From: Asterias rubens
Lineage: Eukaryota > Echinodermata > Asteroidea > Forcipulatida > Asteriidae
Direction: 5' to 3'
Assembly (NCBI RefSeq): GCF_902459465.1
Contig: NC_047062.1
Coordinates: forward strand, 5,024,501-5,088,500
Length of the DNA stretch: 64,000 nucleotides
The translations under genes were made by a program, and so were the position numbers. The first letter of the stretch is position 1. Each line of letters starts with the position of its first letter. The notes beneath the pieces are model-generated. The model was not told the DNA's origin. It saw nothing but the letters and a program-made list of their open reading frames with translations, and ran no database searches. Of this stretch, positions 61,801 to 64,000 are shown in pieces.

Positions 61801-63238
61801 GACACTTGTGTACAAATGAAGAGGATCGACACTTGTGTACAAATGAAGAAGATCGACACTTGTGTACAAATGAAGAGGATCGACACTTGTGTACAAATGA
61901 AGAGGATCGACACTTGTGTTTCAACCGCCTCTGGATCTATAGAGACATTGCTAATAATTTTGTTTGTGTGTCGTTTTCTTCTTAAGAAAATAAGAAAACA
62001 CTATGTTTTAAACGATATTGATAGATCGTGATTATGTGGTAATTATACAATCATCAACATGAAGTGTTGTAAGCTGAGACCAAATCCAAAATAGATTGCA
62101 AAATATTGCTTCAATAATTGCCTGACGATTCGACCTCACCGTAACACATACAAGTTAACTATACGTGTAACAAAAGTAGTCTGCATCGGTACCATTTTGA
62201 AGTATCTCAGTTTAATGTATTTTTATGTGCGAGTGTTGCCATTTTAGCCTATAAGAAAGACTCGGATATAGGGTGGACTTCAGCCGTCGATTTCACAAAA
62301 CTCTTCCTAACTTAAGATTAATCTTAGGACTTAGGACGAGTCCCAACCCTGCACTGTAGCATGCAGACCTTAAGATTAATCCTAAGTTAGGACGAGTTTA
62401 CTCGTCCTAACTCAAGATAAGACGAGTCCTAACTCTTTGTGAAATCGACGGCAGTTGTATTACACCTGCAGCCGATTTCACGAAACGCTAGGATTAATCC
62501 TATTAACTTAGGTCCTACGTCTTCGGATAGGGAACTTAACTCGTCCTTAGTCCTAAGATTAATCCTAACTTAGGAAGAGTTTGGTGAAATCGACGGCAGG
62601 TCCTTTTGGTTGGTACAGCAGTTTGCTACAGCTAATTATATTTTCTCACAAAAACGATCGACATTCATACATGACTGCTGACAAACAAACAAAAGTACAT
62701 CCAAAAACGGTTGCTTCATTTCTTCCCATTACAGTGATCTACCAATCGAGATGGATCAAGCCACCACCGTCAACGCCTTTGAAACCTTTAACTGGAAGGA
62801 TCCAAACTTTATCTCAGAATACACACAAGCTTTGAATGACGTGAGCTTGTACTTCAGATGTGATAACCAAACAAGATTAGAACAATTGGTGGGTACAATT
62901 CTGGTTATAGGCACACTAAATAGGCCGTTGCTAGATCAATGAGCGGTCTCTGCTCATAAAGGCATATGCTTGGAACATTCCTCAAACTTTCTCAACACCC
63001 TTGGCAGACAATCTCAAGTAAATCTCTCTGATTATGCTTTACGTTACAACTGCAACTTTGAAAGCGAAAACAATGTGGACAAGCTTAAATATGCTTAACC
63101 ATTTTACTGCAACTATCGGTCTAATATACTAAGTAAAAATATAAAGTGGTGTTTTTTGTTTGAATCTTTCAGGATCCTTTTGCCGACTGGAAGGTACCAC
63201 AGTATGACTACTCCGACGACGAAGACACCACTTGTTAA
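49820..63238 (+). CDS. MOXD1: MOXD1-like DBH-family copper monooxygenase (14 exons, 595 aa)
   Basis: Exons: 49820-50152, 51122-51268, 52544-52723, 53570-53656, 54382-54558, 55668-55770, 56595-56761, 57726-57783, 57975-58060, 60202-60240, 60630-60689, 61183-61313, 62735-62888, 63173-63238. All are GT-AG, phases agree, and total 1788 nt. The protein has a signal peptide (ILLLLGTLLCHC), an N-terminal DOMON domain (about residues 55-200; WVGLGFSPRGGMEGADVVIGW) and the two copper monooxygenase domains. Copper ligands are visible: His263-His264 (HIHHM) and His334 (EVHYDNP) for the first site; His413 and His415 (HTHAS) and Met488 (RTDEMC) for the second. The family hydroxylates small substrates using ascorbate and O2. 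MOXD1's own substrate is not firmly known. Length is close to human MOXD1 (613 aa), but the C-terminus is short and acidic (DYSDDEDTTC) with no membrane segment, suggesting a soluble lumenal or secreted enzyme. Confidence 0.95.
50161..50406 (+). repeat. (TTTG)n microsatellite beside the exon 1 donor of the MOXD1-like gene
   Basis: About 60 tandem GTTT units with two short interruptions (GTTGTTTG near 50298 and 50309). It begins 8 bp after the GT of the donor at 50153. The long ORFs of Val-Cys-Leu-Phe, or Lys-Gln-Thr-Asn on the other strand, are by-products of the repeat. Confidence 0.97.
51300..51600. mobile_element. Divergent family A-related element in MOXD1-like intron 2
   Basis: Shares GAAATGCTTTACTTTTTGAG, TCTCGATATCGAGAAT and AAATTTTCACAGGTTTGTTA with the element at 43250 and the family A interior. 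It begins about 30 bp after the exon 2 donor. Confidence 0.6.
52173..52342. mobile_element. Family D inverted-repeat element in MOXD1-like intron 2
   Basis: Left end GGCCCTTTTCAAAACCACGG and an inverted right end AAAGCCGAAGCCGTGGATTC. The interior differs from the copy at 32950. Confidence 0.7.
54573..54773. mobile_element. Family C inverted-repeat element 14 bp after MOXD1-like exon 5
   Basis: Ends GGGTCCAATTCCATAGAGCT and AGCAGCTCTATGAAACTGGGCC. The exon 5 donor GAG|GTAGGG is at 54559, so the element occupies the intron almost from its start. Confidence 0.8.
57303..57600. mobile_element. Truncated family A element in MOXD1-like intron 7
   Basis: Begins in the interior (GCGAAACGGCTCCCTCTGAA) and runs to a degraded right end (GACAATTACTCAAGTTGTCC). 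The left terminus is missing. Exon 8 follows at 57726. Confidence 0.7.
58124..59281. mobile_element. 1.16 kb inverted-repeat element with internal direct repeats, in MOXD1-like intron 9
   Basis: Terminal repeats: TTCACACGAGCGCTGCAAAC at the left and GTTTGCAGCGCTCGTGTGAA at the right, followed by AGGGGC/GCCC-like ends. Two internal direct repeats of roughly 180 bp start near 58500 and 58737 (shared ACCTTGAAGCAAAAACAT, GCAGAATACGTCATTTGGC, ATTTCATATCTAAAAA). Short similar ORFs in the two repeats (ending STM) reflect the duplication. No transposase is visible. Confidence 0.8.
59415..59773. mobile_element. Family A element in MOXD1-like intron 9
   Basis: Starts TTAAAGGCACTGGACACTAT and ends GTAGTGTCCCGTGTCTTTAA with the usual interior. 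It lies shortly after the 1.16 kb element. Confidence 0.8.
61542..61919 (+). repeat. 27 bp minisatellite, 14 exact-length copies
   Basis: Exactly 378 bp = 14 x 27, built from GAAGAGGATCGACACTTGTG plus TACAAAT. Units are nearly identical, with only scattered G/A and C/T changes. Because 27 is a multiple of three and the unit lacks stops, long ORFs open in several frames on both strands. It lies in MOXD1-like intron 12, between two real exons whose frame is continuous without it. Confidence 0.97.
62283..62597. mobile_element. Two adjacent copies of an inverted-repeat element in MOXD1-like intron 12
   Basis: Copy 1 (62283-62452) runs from GCCGTCGATTTCACAAA to TTTGTGAAATCGACGGC. Copy 2 (62470-62597) runs from GCCGATTTCACGAAAC to GTGAAATCGACGGC. 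Both have interior palindromes of CCTAAGTTAGGACGAGT-type motifs. A decayed relative is near 29779-29880. Confidence 0.8.
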
Positions 63239-64000
63239 TAGTGGCTTTGTAAAAACGAGCGATTGCCGTTTTCTATACAAGCCTTGGCCCATCCTCCTCA
63301 TAATTCTCAGGTTTTAAATGTATTGGTTACCACTGTTGGTTAAAACATAAAGCGCAAAACAATGTTACCTGAGTACCCGTATAGGCCTAGCCTATAAGAG
63401 CCGTTTGTGTAACCCAACATACACATTCAATAAACACCATGTGAACGTTATAAGCTCGTTTCGACTCAGGGACTCTGAGTCGCCAGAAAATTGTGGGGAA
63501 AAAACCGCTGTCTTTTGTAATCATCAGATATTTGACTCGTGTAATCACTGTACAGGCAAAAACATTGCAAGGAAAAATGTCCACCTTCATAATAATAGGC
63601 TGTTGGTAAATCTGGGATCATTTATTTGTTTGATGTAACAAGGAGCACAACCTAAGAACCTATATTCATTCTGTTTCACGTCGAGAATTCTGTAGTTTTA
63701 CAAATTTCCTTTAGGGAGGAGTACGCAGGTTGGGGGGGGCGTGAATAGCTAATGTATCAGTTAATGTTTCAGTTAATTTGTTTCACACAATTTTACTCAA
63801 TTCAAAGACAAGAAAGGATATTAATGTTTATGTTACATGAATAATTCATCAATATTTTAATCATCTAGCCTTTCAAAGAGTAATTTGAAAATAGCTTCCC
63901 TAAAAATTGTATCAACAAATTGGATACTTCAAAAACGTGAGGTTTTGGCGAGGTGACATCTTTTGTACTCCGCTGCCGTCTGTGGCTCGTCCTAATAGAC
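63239..64000. other. 3' UTR and downstream DNA of the MOXD1-like gene
   Basis: An AATAAA at 63429-63434, about 190 bp after the stop, is a good polyadenylation signal. Beyond it, AT-rich DNA with a short G-run (about 63732) shows nothing recognisable. Confidence 0.55.

Noticed and set aside
61500-62031. Overlapping 104-161 residue repeat ORFs on both strands
   Set aside because: They are products of the stop-free 27 bp minisatellite. The flanking MOXD1-like exons join in phase without it.

Overview
This is eukaryotic, AT-rich genomic DNA with small exons, GT-AG introns and a very heavy load of short transposable elements, minisatellites and palindromes. The gene set (a BAAT/ACOT-type acyl-CoA enzyme, MCFD2, a Prop-like paired-class homeobox gene and a MOXD1-like copper monooxygenase), together with the density of miniature inverted-repeat elements and tRNA-derived SINEs, suggests a marine invertebrate deuterostome. 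My best guess is an echinoderm, possibly a sea star. That guess rests on remembered repeat styles and protein similarity, not on a search.

Layout. 1-11.9 kb: no firmly identified gene; one candidate three-exon transcript (2665-4124), a field of degenerate local duplications (about 5-9 kb) and a large donor-site-like minisatellite (10.3-11.85 kb). 13.5-24.1 kb, + strand: a complete nine-exon, 441-residue peroxisomal acyl-CoA thioesterase/N-acyltransferase. 28.5-30.2 kb, - strand: a two-coding-exon MCFD2 orthologue, with a possible 5' UTR exon near 37.0 kb. 30.5-39 kb: repeats, including a palindrome that has captured a splice acceptor and exon fragment of the thioesterase gene. 39.9-46.2 kb, + strand: a three-exon Prop-like homeobox gene with a TATA promoter, a candidate intronic enhancer and, just after its second exon, about nine tandem decayed copies of the homeobox exon-intron boundary. 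49.8-63.2 kb, + strand: a complete 14-exon, 595-residue MOXD1-like monooxygenase.

The four genes have no evident shared pathway: they cover peroxisomal lipid metabolism, ER-Golgi cargo transport, transcription and copper-dependent hydroxylation in the secretory pathway. What links them is genome dynamics. Several elements sit within about 10-30 bp of used splice sites (thioesterase exons 3 and 4, MOXD1 exons 1 and 5), and host exon/splice-site pieces have been copied into repeats twice (the homeobox array and the captured thioesterase exon). These are the most unusual features of the window.

All exon boundaries were assigned by eye from splice consensus, reading-frame continuity and recalled family motifs. 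No alignment or expression data were available.
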